Origin: a virus
Length of the DNA: 30,592 nt
Strand: one strand, 5' to 3'
Virus record (IMG/VR): IMGVR_UViG_3300037585_002169
Span: 1 to 30,592 of that record
Part shown: one piece after another, positions 8,759 to 18,497 of the stretch
How the letters are laid out: each line of letters begins with the position of its first letter
Position numbering within the stretch: the first letter of the stretch is position 1
Position numbers and translations under genes: made by a program
Notes under the pieces: model-generated
Database searches by the model: none
Seen by the model: only the letters and a program-made list of their open reading frames with translations
Told to the model about the DNA's origin: nothing

Positions 8759-11700
8759 TTAATCATTTTGGTTGCTGGCACAATTACTGGCACAATCTTG
8801 CTGCGCAGTAGTTCCTGTGTATGTACCGCATCCAACATAGGTGGTTGTGCCTGGAATAAATCCACAAGTAGTTGGTTGGTAACAACCTTGATTAGGAATA
8901 CAATTCCACCCAGTACCAGAAACTTGTTGATCTTGACACATTAAAGAATACACACACGAGGAGTCATCTAGCGTTGCGCTAGGATCATAATTACATGCCG
9001 CAGCATCTGTACAACCTGGAAACAACGGAGCACAAGAACCGTTATCAAAATCCGCATAAGCAACATAGTTATATACGTAATTTCCGTTTGCATCTACAGT
9101 ATCGTCAGTACAACCTCCAGTCATAGTTTCACTATTTGTTAGTGGACAAAAAGAACCATCAATAGCTAGCGCGGTGGTTGTGTCTGCGAATATTGTAATA
9201 TAAGTATCACCAGTGTTTACTAAGGCACTCATGTCAGTAGTAGTTATAATCTGTCCCCACTGATAATCGAAAAGAGGAGCTCCTATATTAGTAAGCGCGG
9301 TTGTTATAATTCCCCCGGTTATTGTGTTTGTATTGTAAGTTAACGTTACAACAAGATCTCCAGGCGTAGCAAACGTTGTGGCTGCAGCATCAATACTAAG
9401 CACGTAACCGTCACCAAGCGTATAAGAAGAATTTACTATTGGGCAGTTATAAGGATCGCATGAACCATCATCAACTGTTGCGAATGCATTGTAGTTAGCC
9501 GCCGCGGACGTACCATCATTGTTAAGGGTACTATCTGTACATCCAGAGATTAAACCATCAGTTGAGGTTTGTATTATACTAGTCCCACTAGCGGTATTGT
9601 CACAAGTTGCAGTTATCGTTACTTGGTACACCGTGCTTGGTGAAAGCCCAGTTATAGTGTAGGTAGAAGCCGTCCCACTAAGCGGATTAATAGTGTGAGT
9701 GCTCCAAGTGGACGTACCCTGAACTCTCCACTTTATCTCAGCAGTCAACACTGCAGCGGTGTTAGGCGCGACAGAGAGCGATGGGTCAATAGTTACATCT
9801 ATTGTAGTGTTTGTTTCATTACCTAAAGACCAAGCGTTGTCTAAATCACAGTATAAGCAGGAACCATCATCTTGAACAATTGGAGTAGGACCATCATAGT
9901 TATCAGCGGTTGAATCTGTACATCCAGGGTTTGCGGGATAAGTACAAGTGACGCTATCATCATAAGTAACGCCATCAGTACAAGTTACTAAAGATCCAGG
10001 GCTTGCTACTGGGTTACAACCATAATTTTGCGCAGCATATTGAAGACACCCGGGCACTACGCAACCAGAGTTATCTACCCATGTACTGCCAGGGGGCGTA
10101 GTAGGACTAAAGTTGTCCGCGTAAGAAATATCACAACCTATATCCCAAACACACAAACCACTATCTATAGTTGCTGATGGATCATAATTAGAAGCTTGGT
10201 AACCACCATAAGCAGACGCGAATATACCTGCCCCCGTATTATCGTATGTACCGGTACCACTATCTGTACAACCCACGTCTAAACAACTTCCATCATCTAT
10301 CATACCATATCCACCGAAATTATTGTAAGGCACGTAGTTTAATGCTTCTGGAGGAAAAGGTTGACCTACGTTTGCCGCCCCATGCAAAGCTCCAAGTCCG
10401 TAATGAATAGAATATTCATTTGTACACCCAGACCACGCGCAATAACCTGGGTCTACATTTGGTGTTCCAGGGAACCACGTATAATTATAAGCGGATTGTT
10501 CTGTACATCCAATTTGAACATCTATACATGAACCATCATCATTAGTTGCTGCTGGATTGTAGTTAAAAGAACCTTGAAGAAAAGCCGCGCTAACACCGTT
10601 ACAAAAATTAGGTGTATTTTGTGATTCCCAATAACTACCACAATCCGTACATCCTAATACTACTGGAACACAAGAACCATCATCAATTATAGTGCCAACA
10701 CCGCCGTTATAAGTGTAAGCAACCGCGGGGAACGTGGTAGGGTTAAAAGCAGTAGGGTCAGTACAACCAATCCAAATACAAGAACCATCATCTGCGGTTT
10801 GTGCGGAGTTGTAGTTAGAAGCAGTTGGTTCTATACAGCCGTAAGTATAAGGCTGACAAGATCCATCATCTACATTAGCAGCTGGGTTATAATTAGCTTG
10901 AGTTGGATCTGTACAACCTTCAATAACTAGAACACTTACAGGTGCTTCGGTTAATATACCTAAACCCTGCATTGCAAAGCTAGATTCATCAAACGCATTG
11001 CTTGTCATTATTCCGCAGTTGTTTATCGGTATATTATCACCCTTTATGTAATTAAACCATTTTCCTTCTTTTTCTATAAACTCATCAACCGTACCGCCCT
11101 CTTTATCTGTTTCAATTCTTTGAACATACCAACCGTCTTTAGGTGCTAAGTTGTAATAGTCGTTATCTTGAAGGTTTTCAACAACCCTCGACTTGCTACC
11201 CTCGTAACTTAACGTGTGAAAAGATTTTACAATACTAGGAAAATCATTTAAATAAAAACTTATAGATGAAGCTTTTGGCGTTCCATAAAATTGATTCCTA
11301 GGAATAGTCGCCCCACTATCATCAAACTCTGAATGATGTTTCCAAACATAGCCACTTGAAAATGTATAATATTTATTTGCGCAACTAATTGCGTTTTCAG
11401 GTGTAAATGATTTAAAACTTACCCAACCTTTAACGTCTTCTCTAAAGGTTAGTGTTTCAGGCTTATCTGTGCTTGGTAACGTTGCTTCTGACTTAAACAA
11501 CGTTAGGTTGTACTCGCCTTTATAATCGTCATAACTACCTATAACATTGTCAGTCGGTCTAACTAAATTAAAGTGATCTCTAAACCAATCCTTCATACCT
11601 GCGTCTGATATAGGAGTTAACCCGTCTCTAGACAACCTTACAACAGCGCCTCTAACTTTATCTGTAAAGTAAGCTCTGTAGGATTCCGATGCAAATGATT

Positions 11701-14700
11701 CTGGATTTTTAGATATACCAAACTCACCAATGAAAGGTACTGTTTGGCCTAATACGTTTCCAGTAGCTGTTAACTGAATGTTTCCATCAGCGTTAAATAC
11801 AGCGTCTTTATTTGCTAATATTTTTAAAACTTTGTCTTCGCAAAGAGTGATTAAGTCTGTATTTCTAGAGTGTAGTTTTTGAATACTGCCATATACAGGG
11901 TTTACGTCTTTAGTAATTTTTTCTGCAGCAATAAATTGATTTAAGCTATTAACTCCAGAAGTAGAGTTATATAATCCAGAGTATATTAAACCATGTTTCC
12001 TATGCTCCTCTTCGTAGTCTTTTTCAAGAACTGTTGAAACTCTAACTCCTTTACCAATTATATGTGAATTGAAAGTATCAGATATTCTATCTGATTCTAC
12101 ACCGTTACCAAAAGCAAAGCAATTGTGCCAAGATAACCCAAAATCACTGTTGTAAATATTAGGCTTAACCTGTATTTCGTTAACACTTGGAATTCCATCT
12201 ACAACAACAGTAACATAACTACCGTCTAAGTTGGTAAGCTGAATAATATCGCCAGCAATAAGAGTGTTACTATGAGGTTGTGACAAGTATATAGTGTTAT
12301 TTATCCAAAGCTGAATTGTTGTTTGACTAGGTATAACAGCGGCCGCGTTGCAATTATAACAAACAACCCCACTACCTGCTGGGGCAATCTGTAAGTGGTT
12401 GTTATCTTTAAACAAATTCACCGGATAACTCTTAGACGCCTCGTAGTATAACTCTAGGTCTATAGGATCAGTTGGTATTGTTTCCCATATAGCGGGGTTG
12501 TAAGACGATTCGTATTCTTCCGACCCAACACTCACGCTACTGTATATTGACCAATTTATAATTCCGCCTTCAACTTCTTCTGAAGCCGCGTAAACACCGG
12601 TACCTGGAGTTGGAATTGATTCAAGATTACCACCAGCCACATCGTGCTGCATGGTTTTTACGCCTTGGTAAGATGTGTTACCAAGGTTTTCAGTATAAGT
12701 GTTTTGAGTTGGAATATAACCAAGTCTAGTTGAGCCATCTACGTTAGTCCATATAGTATTGTCTATACTTACACCCGGATTACCCGTAACGTTGGAAGCC
12801 GAGTCAACTACATCATAAAAAGCACCGCTTAGTTGTGGACAATCTGTCTTAACGTTAGCTTGTGTCGTTGGAAGCGTGCTAATACCTAACTGGTCGTTAT
12901 AACAGCCACTATTCTGAAATCCTGCTGTCCCGACGCCAATTTGAGAATAGTCATTGTAACCCGGAAGGCCAAGGCTATCATTTAATTGATCTTCAGCAGC
13001 CTCGTAACTTGGTGGGTAAAACTTATATTTTCTAGCATATACCGGTACTCCATTACAACAGTGGTCGCCGCTGAAAGCTATACCCAAGTTATTGTGCTGA
13101 TCTGGAGTTCCACCCGCTAATATATATTCAGTTGGCGTTATTATACCTTGATCTTGAACCGTAGTACCGATAGGTTGGTCTAACAACAATTCATATCTTA
13201 CCCTCCATAACCCAGGGGTAGTATTGTAACTCATAGGCATTCCATTACTATCTAACATAGCGTATACTTCGCCAGAAGCACAGTTGGAATCGTCGGGTAT
13301 GTTTGCAATCTCTTCAACTATTCTATAGTCTACAATTTTATACTTAATCATTCCTGGATCTCCATTAAAAGAAATGTAAGATCCTCCTGCTGTTAAGAAA
13401 TCATGAGTTTCAATGTTGGCATTAAATTGAAAATCTAAACCAGGTTGTGAGCTCGAGGTAGGTATATAATCTGGACCAACGTAAGATATGTCAATTCTTC
13501 TACTTCCTAATCTAGCACCAACTCCAGGTGTGTTTCTATGACCTCTATAAGGGTCACTACCAATATCTGGATCTGCAGATGGGCCATCAAAATTATTAAA
13601 ACCATAAGGAGTACCGCTAGCGTTATCAGCTGGAGTTGCATAGTATTCTTCAACTCCATTAATCCAGTTTTTCTTTGGAAAAAACCAAGTTGGCTCCATG
13701 TCAATAAACCAATTATCATCTTGACCCATAGTTTCCCAAAAGCCACTATCACCACCTCCACCACCTTCTGCTCTACCAAGAAAGTGAACAGACCAAGACC
13801 ATTCATAAGGTGACACGGTTCCATTAGGTATGCATGAAGAAACTTGAACGCTACCAGCGCTATAATTTCCATTAAAAGCACCCAGCATAAAAGGGTAGGC
13901 CTTAGGAAATATGTTTACATGCCTATCATCTCCCGTAAGGTTTTTTCCATGTGACCACGTTGATAGCTCTCTTGAATAAGCCCACTCGGAGTTAGCGGAG
14001 GTGTACTTTGGATTTTGAAAAGCTTCGTCACTTCTGTAAGAACCAGAAGAACCAACATAAGCTGTGTGACCATTGTAATCATACCAAGCAGGATTACTTA
14101 CGCTAGGGGGAAATTCCCATCCACCACTCGTAGTAGAGTTATTCCATACCTCATAATCACCTTTACTACCTAAACTACCTATATCGTAAGAACCGGTACC
14201 GTAATTGGTCATTCGGTCTTCTCGATGCCAATGACCATCATAGCGTAAAAACCTTGGAGTTAACATCCCAACAACACTGTATCCAGCGTCAAATTGGTAT
14301 GTTAAAATAGTTTGCTCTAAATTTAAATCTTTAAGAATTTTTACAAAAAACCTACCATCAAACTGTGCGTATGGAGTGTCTACGCTTCTGGCTATTTCTA
14401 AAGCGGCACCACTAACAAAACCACCACCAACATTAAAAAAATCTATATCATCTTGAAACGCACTATTAACTCTTATTTTAAGTGGGGTTGTAGCGATTGT
14501 CCCCGCGTTATCCATGTAATCGTCCATGGTTGATACTTCGTACCAATTTGAATATTGTTGAGGCGTGGTAGTTTTACGAAATCTAATCCACAATCTTTTG
14601 TCCACCATTTTAGAGTCTCTCCAGTCTTCAAAAGCGTGTATTAAAGAACTAGATGAACTAGTTAAAGCCGCGGGATCTACAGATATAGATGCTGAGCCTG

Positions 14701-17149
14701 TTATTGGAGGAGAACTACCTAACAATGAGGTAGAAGCATGATCTTCTATTCCGTATGATACTTTTGTAGATTTAACATAATCAGGAACCTCGTTTGATAT
14801 AGCTATAACCTTGTATTCCGAGGTATCTTCAATAGCAACATTGCTATTAATATTCTTTTTTAATATTATAGTGTCTTCTTCTGTAAGTTTGTTTCTATCT
14901 AACGACGGAAAACTTAACCAAATATTTCCATCTTCAGCATCATACCACCTATCCATTGCTAAATTGTAATACTGAGTAGAAGGTTCTTTTATAAAAAAGC
15001 GAAAAGATTCTGCCCAAACTGGTGGATTGCTTAGGTTTTTAATTTCTAATAAATTTGAGTTTTTTGCCTCTTTTTTAGGAACTTTTAAAGTAGATTGACT
15101 ACTTGTCATGACAGGGGATTGCCTACCATATTTATCTTCAAAAACAACTCCAAGTTGGTATTCTCTTAGTGATTTTATTGATCTTAAAGGCGTTGTAAGG
15201 TTAGGGTTCCAGACATGAGGGCTTTGTGTGTCTTCGGGTACTGGGGTACCATCTTGAGCAATGTTATGTTCAACTAAGTTTATATCAAACCTAGCGCTAG
15301 CATCTTCGTTTAATATCGTGTAGTTTTGCTTGTAATTACCGTAAACAATTCTACTGCCAGTAACCTCTTGTGCTCTAGCTATTTTTGGAACATTATCGTA
15401 ATGTCTTAGTATTTGGTTTTCAGCAACCACAGCGTGTATAAGTTCTGAATCCACAACGTAAGAATCGCTCTGCCACTGATTAGTACCATCATCAGGCTTT
15501 AGTTGATCAACAAGATATATGTTTGATGATCCGGATTCTTTATACAGTATATCCACTTGAACTACGCCATGCGGAATATTATCTGGTACAATATTTGATA
15601 ACGTAAGCTGCTTTAAGTGATTTTGCATCCCAACGTTTTGTCCTTTTTTTGGTTGATAATCCCAACTTAACGGAACAAAAGCAACCTGTGTAAATGGAGA
15701 GAAGGCAGAATATTCATTGTCTTGGTATTTGTATCTAACAGCAAATTTTGGAAATTTAAACTTGAGTATTCTTTCGTTGTTTTGTAGTTTTAAGTCAATT
15801 AAAAACCTGGTTGGACCTAAAGGTGTTGAAGTACTTATAGATACTATTTCTAAATCAATTAACGTGGTAAACACCCCGTTTGCATCCGGAATTCCAGATA
15901 TGTATGTGTTAATAACGTTTACCGTAACAATAGGCTGTCTAAGAGGAAACGATAAGCTTGATTGTTCATCAGGCAAAATCTCAAGAGACATCACGTCCCC
16001 AATCTCAACATCAAGATTATTAGCGGTACCAGGTGTAAGTCCATTTGTAACACTATGTAGTATTGGCACGCCAAATAACGCGTCTCCTGGAATTAACAAC
16101 TCGCCAGGGTTATTAGCGACGTCTTCAAAAGAAATCTCACATTCACCCATTGTGGCACTAGCTGTTGGTTTAGTAGACTCCAACATCATGCTTGGAGCCA
16201 TTTTAGGTTTTTCTTTTATAACTGTTATGTGTTTTTCTTGCGCAGGTGTACCAGCACCTGTTATACTATTTATAAAAGTAGTGTGTGTAAAAGCGTCAAT
16301 GGTTCCAGCTATAGACCTGGGTATATTTATTTTTTTAGGCTCTGAACCTATTAATTCACCATTTGAGTCATAGTGTCCATCGACCCAGAACAACATGTCA
16401 TCAACTATATTTATCCCAGTTATTAAGTTTTTTGAAGTAAACCCAAGTATTGTATTAAAATCAGGGCTTCCATTGTTAGTGAAAAATAACTTTGTGTTGT
16501 CAAAGTGGTATGTAGTTGTACTGTTGTCTAACCAAGTTAAATCTCCAAATAAAGTAATTGTGTTTGTTCCCGCGTCTATGCTTATGATATAGTTGCTTGA
16601 TACTTCAATAGGCGAGCCACTGCCATCAAACCCAAAAGCTATTAACTGCATACCTGAACTAAGGTCACTAACTGAGTGTGGACTAGGAAGAGTTATAGTT
16701 CCCGCTGTTGAGTTCCAACTGATATTAGTTGCAGTTTGAGATATAGTATAAGCAGGAGCGCTTATTGCTACGAAAACTGGAGTTATTGTTTCGTTTTTAT
16801 ATTGAAATATAATGTCTCTTGAAGCTGAGTCAGCTCCTTGTGGAGACAAAGAAGTAAATGAAGTAGAATCTACATCTTCTCCGCCAGATTTAACAAGATA
16901 ATAAAAGGCGTCGTTTTTTTCATCAACAACAGACCCCACGCACACCGAATCATTACCAATACCCGCTACTTGATAAGCGGATTCAGGCATTGAATTTCCT
17001 AATATATTTTGAACAGTACCAACCTCAGCTCCTTCAGATGTTGATACTTGTATATTCACCGCATGGTCATATTGTCCTTTTGGAACAAGTCTTTCATCAA
17101 CATCCTTGTTCATCTTACCACCGGTAAAATTATGCTTGATTTCTGGCAT
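8759..17149 (-). CDS. Giant tail stabilization (muzzle-type) protein with C-terminal Cys-repeat array
   Basis: A 2796-aa protein, 27% of the window. Its N-terminus (residues 1-50: NFTGGKMNKDVDERLVPKGQ ... AVNIQV ... GTVQNILGN) carries the signature I associate with the phage tail stabilization/muzzle family of crAss-like and related podophages. Other core segments fit: residues ~468-490 (KFAVRYKYQDNEYSAFSPFT), ~600-670 (QEVTGSRIVYGN, SIKSLREYQLGVVFEDKYGR) and ~1750-1880 (KLHSRNTDLITLCEDKVLKI, SYRAYFTDKVRGAVVRLSRDG). A Trp/Gly/Asn-rich stretch near 960-1250 looks like an insertion. From residue 2078 on, a GCTD...DDGSC repeat array follows, interrupted by a fibronectin type III-like domain (~2437-2525) and another beta domain (~2570-2665). 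A Cys-rich tail (~2735-2796) ends the protein. It starts 3 bases after the upstream ring-protein stop. It likely closes the portal channel and projects host-contact domains outward. Confidence 0.85.
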   Translation of the reverse strand: MPEIKHNFTGGKMNKDVDERLVPKGQYDHAVNIQVSTSEGAEVGTVQNILGNSMPESAYQVAGIGNDSVCVGSVVDEKNDAFYYLVKSGGEDVDSTSFTSLSPQGADSASRDIIFQYKNETITPVFVAISAPAYTISQTATNISWNSTAGTITLPSPHSVSDLSSGMQLIAFGFDGSGSPIEVSSNYIISIDAGTNTITLFGDLTWLDNSTTTYHFDNTKLFFTNNGSPDFNTILGFTSKNLITGINIVDDMLFWVDGHYDSNGELIGSEPKKINIPRSIAGTIDAFTHTTFINSITGAGTPAQEKHITVIKEKPKMAPSMMLESTKPTASATMGECEISFEDVANNPGELLIPGDALFGVPILHSVTNGLTPGTANNLDVEIGDVMSLEILPDEQSSLSFPLRQPIVTVNVINTYISGIPDANGVFTTLIDLEIVSISTSTPLGPTRFLIDLKLQNNERILKFKFPKFAVRYKYQDNEYSAFSPFTQVAFVPLSWDYQPKKGQNVGMQNHLKQLTLSNIVPDNIPHGVVQVDILYKESGSSNIYLVDQLKPDDGTNQWQSDSYVVDSELIHAVVAENQILRHYDNVPKIARAQEVTGSRIVYGNYKQNYTILNEDASARFDINLVEHNIAQDGTPVPEDTQSPHVWNPNLTTPLRSIKSLREYQLGVVFEDKYGRQSPVMTSSQSTLKVPKKEAKNSNLLEIKNLSNPPVWAESFRFFIKEPSTQYYNLAMDRWYDAEDGNIWLSFPSLDRNKLTEEDTIILKKNINSNVAIEDTSEYKVIAISNEVPDYVKSTKVSYGIEDHASTSLLGSSPPITGSASISVDPAALTSSSSSLIHAFEDWRDSKMVDKRLWIRFRKTTTPQQYSNWYEVSTMDDYMDNAGTIATTPLKIRVNSAFQDDIDFFNVGGGFVSGAALEIARSVDTPYAQFDGRFFVKILKDLNLEQTILTYQFDAGYSVVGMLTPRFLRYDGHWHREDRMTNYGTGSYDIGSLGSKGDYEVWNNSTTSGGWEFPPSVSNPAWYDYNGHTAYVGSSGSYRSDEAFQNPKYTSANSEWAYSRELSTWSHGKNLTGDDRHVNIFPKAYPFMLGAFNGNYSAGSVQVSSCIPNGTVSPYEWSWSVHFLGRAEGGGGGDSGFWETMGQDDNWFIDMEPTWFFPKKNWINGVEEYYATPADNASGTPYGFNNFDGPSADPDIGSDPYRGHRNTPGVGARLGSRRIDISYVGPDYIPTSSSQPGLDFQFNANIETHDFLTAGGSYISFNGDPGMIKYKIVDYRIVEEIANIPDDSNCASGEVYAMLDSNGMPMSYNTTPGLWRVRYELLLDQPIGTTVQDQGIITPTEYILAGGTPDQHNNLGIAFSGDHCCNGVPVYARKYKFYPPSYEAAEDQLNDSLGLPGYNDYSQIGVGTAGFQNSGCYNDQLGISTLPTTQANVKTDCPQLSGAFYDVVDSASNVTGNPGVSIDNTIWTNVDGSTRLGYIPTQNTYTENLGNTSYQGVKTMQHDVAGGNLESIPTPGTGVYAASEEVEGGIINWSIYSSVSVGSEEYESSYNPAIWETIPTDPIDLELYYEASKSYPVNLFKDNNHLQIAPAGSGVVCYNCNAAAVIPSQTTIQLWINNTIYLSQPHSNTLIAGDIIQLTNLDGSYVTVVVDGIPSVNEIQVKPNIYNSDFGLSWHNCFAFGNGVESDRISDTFNSHIIGKGVRVSTVLEKDYEEEHRKHGLIYSGLYNSTSGVNSLNQFIAAEKITKDVNPVYGSIQKLHSRNTDLITLCEDKVLKILANKDAVFNADGNIQLTATGNVLGQTVPFIGEFGISKNPESFASESYRAYFTDKVRGAVVRLSRDGLTPISDAGMKDWFRDHFNLVRPTDNVIGSYDDYKGEYNLTLFKSEATLPSTDKPETLTFREDVKGWVSFKSFTPENAISCANKYYTFSSGYVWKHHSEFDDSGATIPRNQFYGTPKASSISFYLNDFPSIVKSFHTLSYEGSKSRVVENLQDNDYYNLAPKDGWYVQRIETDKEGGTVDEFIEKEGKWFNYIKGDNIPINNCGIMTSNAFDESSFAMQGLGILTEAPVSVLVIEGCTDPTQANYNPAANVDDGSCQPYTYGCIEPTASNYNSAQTADDGSCIWIGCTDPTAFNPTTFPAVAYTYNGGVGTIIDDGSCVPVVLGCTDCGSYWESQNTPNFCNGVSAAFLQGSFNYNPAATNDDGSCIDVQIGCTEQSAYNYTWFPGTPNVDPGYCAWSGCTNEYSIHYGLGALHGAANVGQPFPPEALNYVPYNNFGGYGMIDDGSCLDVGCTDSGTGTYDNTGAGIFASAYGGYQASNYDPSATIDSGLCVWDIGCDISYADNFSPTTPPGSTWVDNSGCVVPGCLQYAAQNYGCNPVASPGSLVTCTDGVTYDDSVTCTYPANPGCTDSTADNYDGPTPIVQDDGSCLYCDLDNAWSLGNETNTTIDVTIDPSLSVAPNTAAVLTAEIKWRVQGTSTWSTHTINPLSGTASTYTITGLSPSTVYQVTITATCDNTASGTSIIQTSTDGLISGCTDSTLNNDGTSAAANYNAFATVDDGSCDPYNCPIVNSSYTLGDGYVLSIDAAATTFATPGDLVVTLTYNTNTITGGIITTALTNIGAPLFDYQWGQIITTTDMSALVNTGDTYITIFADTTTALAIDGSFCPLTNSETMTGGCTDDTVDANGNYVYNYVAYADFDNGSCAPLFPGCTDAAACNYDPSATLDDSSCVYSLMCQDQQVSGTGWNCIPNQGCYQPTTCGFIPGTTTYVGCGTYTGTTAQQDCASNCASNQND
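8954..10918 (-). repeat. Array of about 13 GCTD...DDGSC protein repeats
   Basis: Codons 2078-2732 of the giant tail gene encode degenerate units that open with GC(T/I)(D/E) and close with a DDGSC-like motif. The shortest are ~21 residues (GCTD..xANYNPxAxxDDGSC), and others are stretched to 30-50 residues by insertions between the two cysteines. I count about ten before the fibronectin-like domain, one after it and two near the end. Each unit keeps its Cys pair and mostly the Asp-Asp/Asp-Asn. This is reminiscent of Flavobacteriia secreted-protein repeats and of calcium-binding thrombospondin type 3 loops. At DNA level only the DDGSC codons recur closely, so the array is not a recent expansion. 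Confidence 0.85.
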
Positions 17150-17152
17150 GTA

Positions 17153-18493
17153 CTAGTGTTTTATTTGTTTAGATTTACCTCTAAGTATTTGAGTTAATTC
17201 TTCTAATTTTAAATTAGATAATCTCAATTTAGCAGTTCTTATAGCCGCGAATCTTTCTTTTTTAAACCTGTTAACTTGATATTCTGGAACATTAGCCTTA
17301 CCAGCTAAAATCGCATGAGTAATCCATTTATACATAGCTTCTTCCGCAAACTTATGAACTTGCATTTCCCCGTCTGTCCCAAGACTATCGCTTATATAAT
17401 CTAAGATCACAGTTTTTCCACTAATATTAGAACTAAAATGAATTTTTCCTGACTTGCAGTCTATATAGAAAGACCCATTGGCTTGAGCGTGCTGAGGATC
17501 TAGACCAAATCTTGACCCGTCTAGCGGCCAATAAGTATCATCTTGATAATCATCTTGGTTTTCTGATGGCGTGTTTGATTTATAATTTGACCAAGTGTCT
17601 GAGTCTTTGGTTTCTAAACTAGTAAAACTAAGAGTGGTTGAACTTGGATTTGCTACAATTGTAGGATTACTTAAAAGTATAGACGCGCCGTCAATATTAA
17701 CTACCGTTGTTCCTTGGTCCCAAACAGCGCCGTTATCGTGAAGAAGCATACCAACCTTTAAACCATCTAGATCCGAGGTAGAAGCTGTTATTGTATATTG
17801 GGATGCTGACCACGCATTAACACCTACCCTTGCGCCGTCCGTATAGTTGGGATATAACGAACCACCAATAGTAGGAAAAGTAAGTTTTTCTTTTGCGGTA
17901 ACGCTTGAAATAAAAAATATACTACTTGTTGTGTTTTGTAGTGTTAACACGGTCGTGTTAGAAGAGTGGGAAAAACCTACTACATCCCAAGGACCACCCG
18001 CAACATTATCTATTTGAAGACCAGTTACTCGCGTGCCGTATGGGAAATAAAACAATCCATCCATAACCACTTGAGTTGACCCGCTGGTTAAATCTACAAT
18101 AGGCTCAAAAACAAAATCCCCATCAGAGTTTTGTAAAGGATTTGGAGGGTTAGATGTTTTACTTGTAGGATATAACAAGTGTTTTATCCCTGCAGAATCC
18201 ACCCAACTAATCTTAGTATAGTTTACATAATCTTGTGGAAGCGTCATCTGAAGTGAAGCGGGTACTGTAATTTCTTGTGCTTTGCAAGATTTAAGCGTGT
18301 CAAACGATAATTCCGCTAAAGCTCGTTGAGCGTGAAAAGCTACATCTGTTCTTCTTGCTTTAGGTATAATTTTATCCTCTCCAACATACACAAACATAAA
18401 TTGGTTTATAATATCTTCTAAAGAAACAAATTGATAATTTCCATAGTCATTTCCATTGTAGTATGCTTGTGCTGTTTGATTTATTAATCCCAT
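17153..18493 (-). CDS. Neck/tail ring-type structural protein
   Basis: A 446-aa protein. The N-terminal ~115 residues are helical then beta (INQFMFVYVGEDKIIPKARR, DVAFHAQRALAELSFDTLKS, ITVPASLQMTLPQDYVNYTK). The C-terminal ~90 residues are helical and basic (HKFAEEAMYKWITHAIL, NRFKKERFAAIRTAKLRLSN, ending LRGKSKQIKH). Between them, residues ~150-300 form a Ser/Thr/Val-rich beta insertion. It includes, at ~240-289, a module shared with the 912- and 2796-aa proteins. The conserved ends recall a structural protein paired with the ring protein in marine Bacteroidota podophages. It lies 4 bases after the 241-aa ring-type gene and 3 bases before the giant stabilization gene, so the three are probably translated from one message and stacked below the portal. 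Confidence 0.75.
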   Translation of the reverse strand: MGLINQTAQAYYNGNDYGNYQFVSLEDIINQFMFVYVGEDKIIPKARRTDVAFHAQRALAELSFDTLKSCKAQEITVPASLQMTLPQDYVNYTKISWVDSAGIKHLLYPTSKTSNPPNPLQNSDGDFVFEPIVDLTSGSTQVVMDGLFYFPYGTRVTGLQIDNVAGGPWDVVGFSHSSNTTVLTLQNTTSSIFFISSVTAKEKLTFPTIGGSLYPNYTDGARVGVNAWSASQYTITASTSDLDGLKVGMLLHDNGAVWDQGTTVVNIDGASILLSNPTIVANPSSTTLSFTSLETKDSDTWSNYKSNTPSENQDDYQDDTYWPLDGSRFGLDPQHAQANGSFYIDCKSGKIHFSSNISGKTVILDYISDSLGTDGEMQVHKFAEEAMYKWITHAILAGKANVPEYQVNRFKKERFAAIRTAKLRLSNLKLEELTQILRGKSKQIKH

Positions 18494-18497
18494 TTAT

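Noticed and set aside
15717-16373. 218-codon open frame on the plus strand
   Set aside because: It lies wholly opposite the giant tail gene, has no leader or neighbours on its strand, and its composition (runs of Ser, Ile, Val) is what the antisense of an AT-rich coding frame gives.
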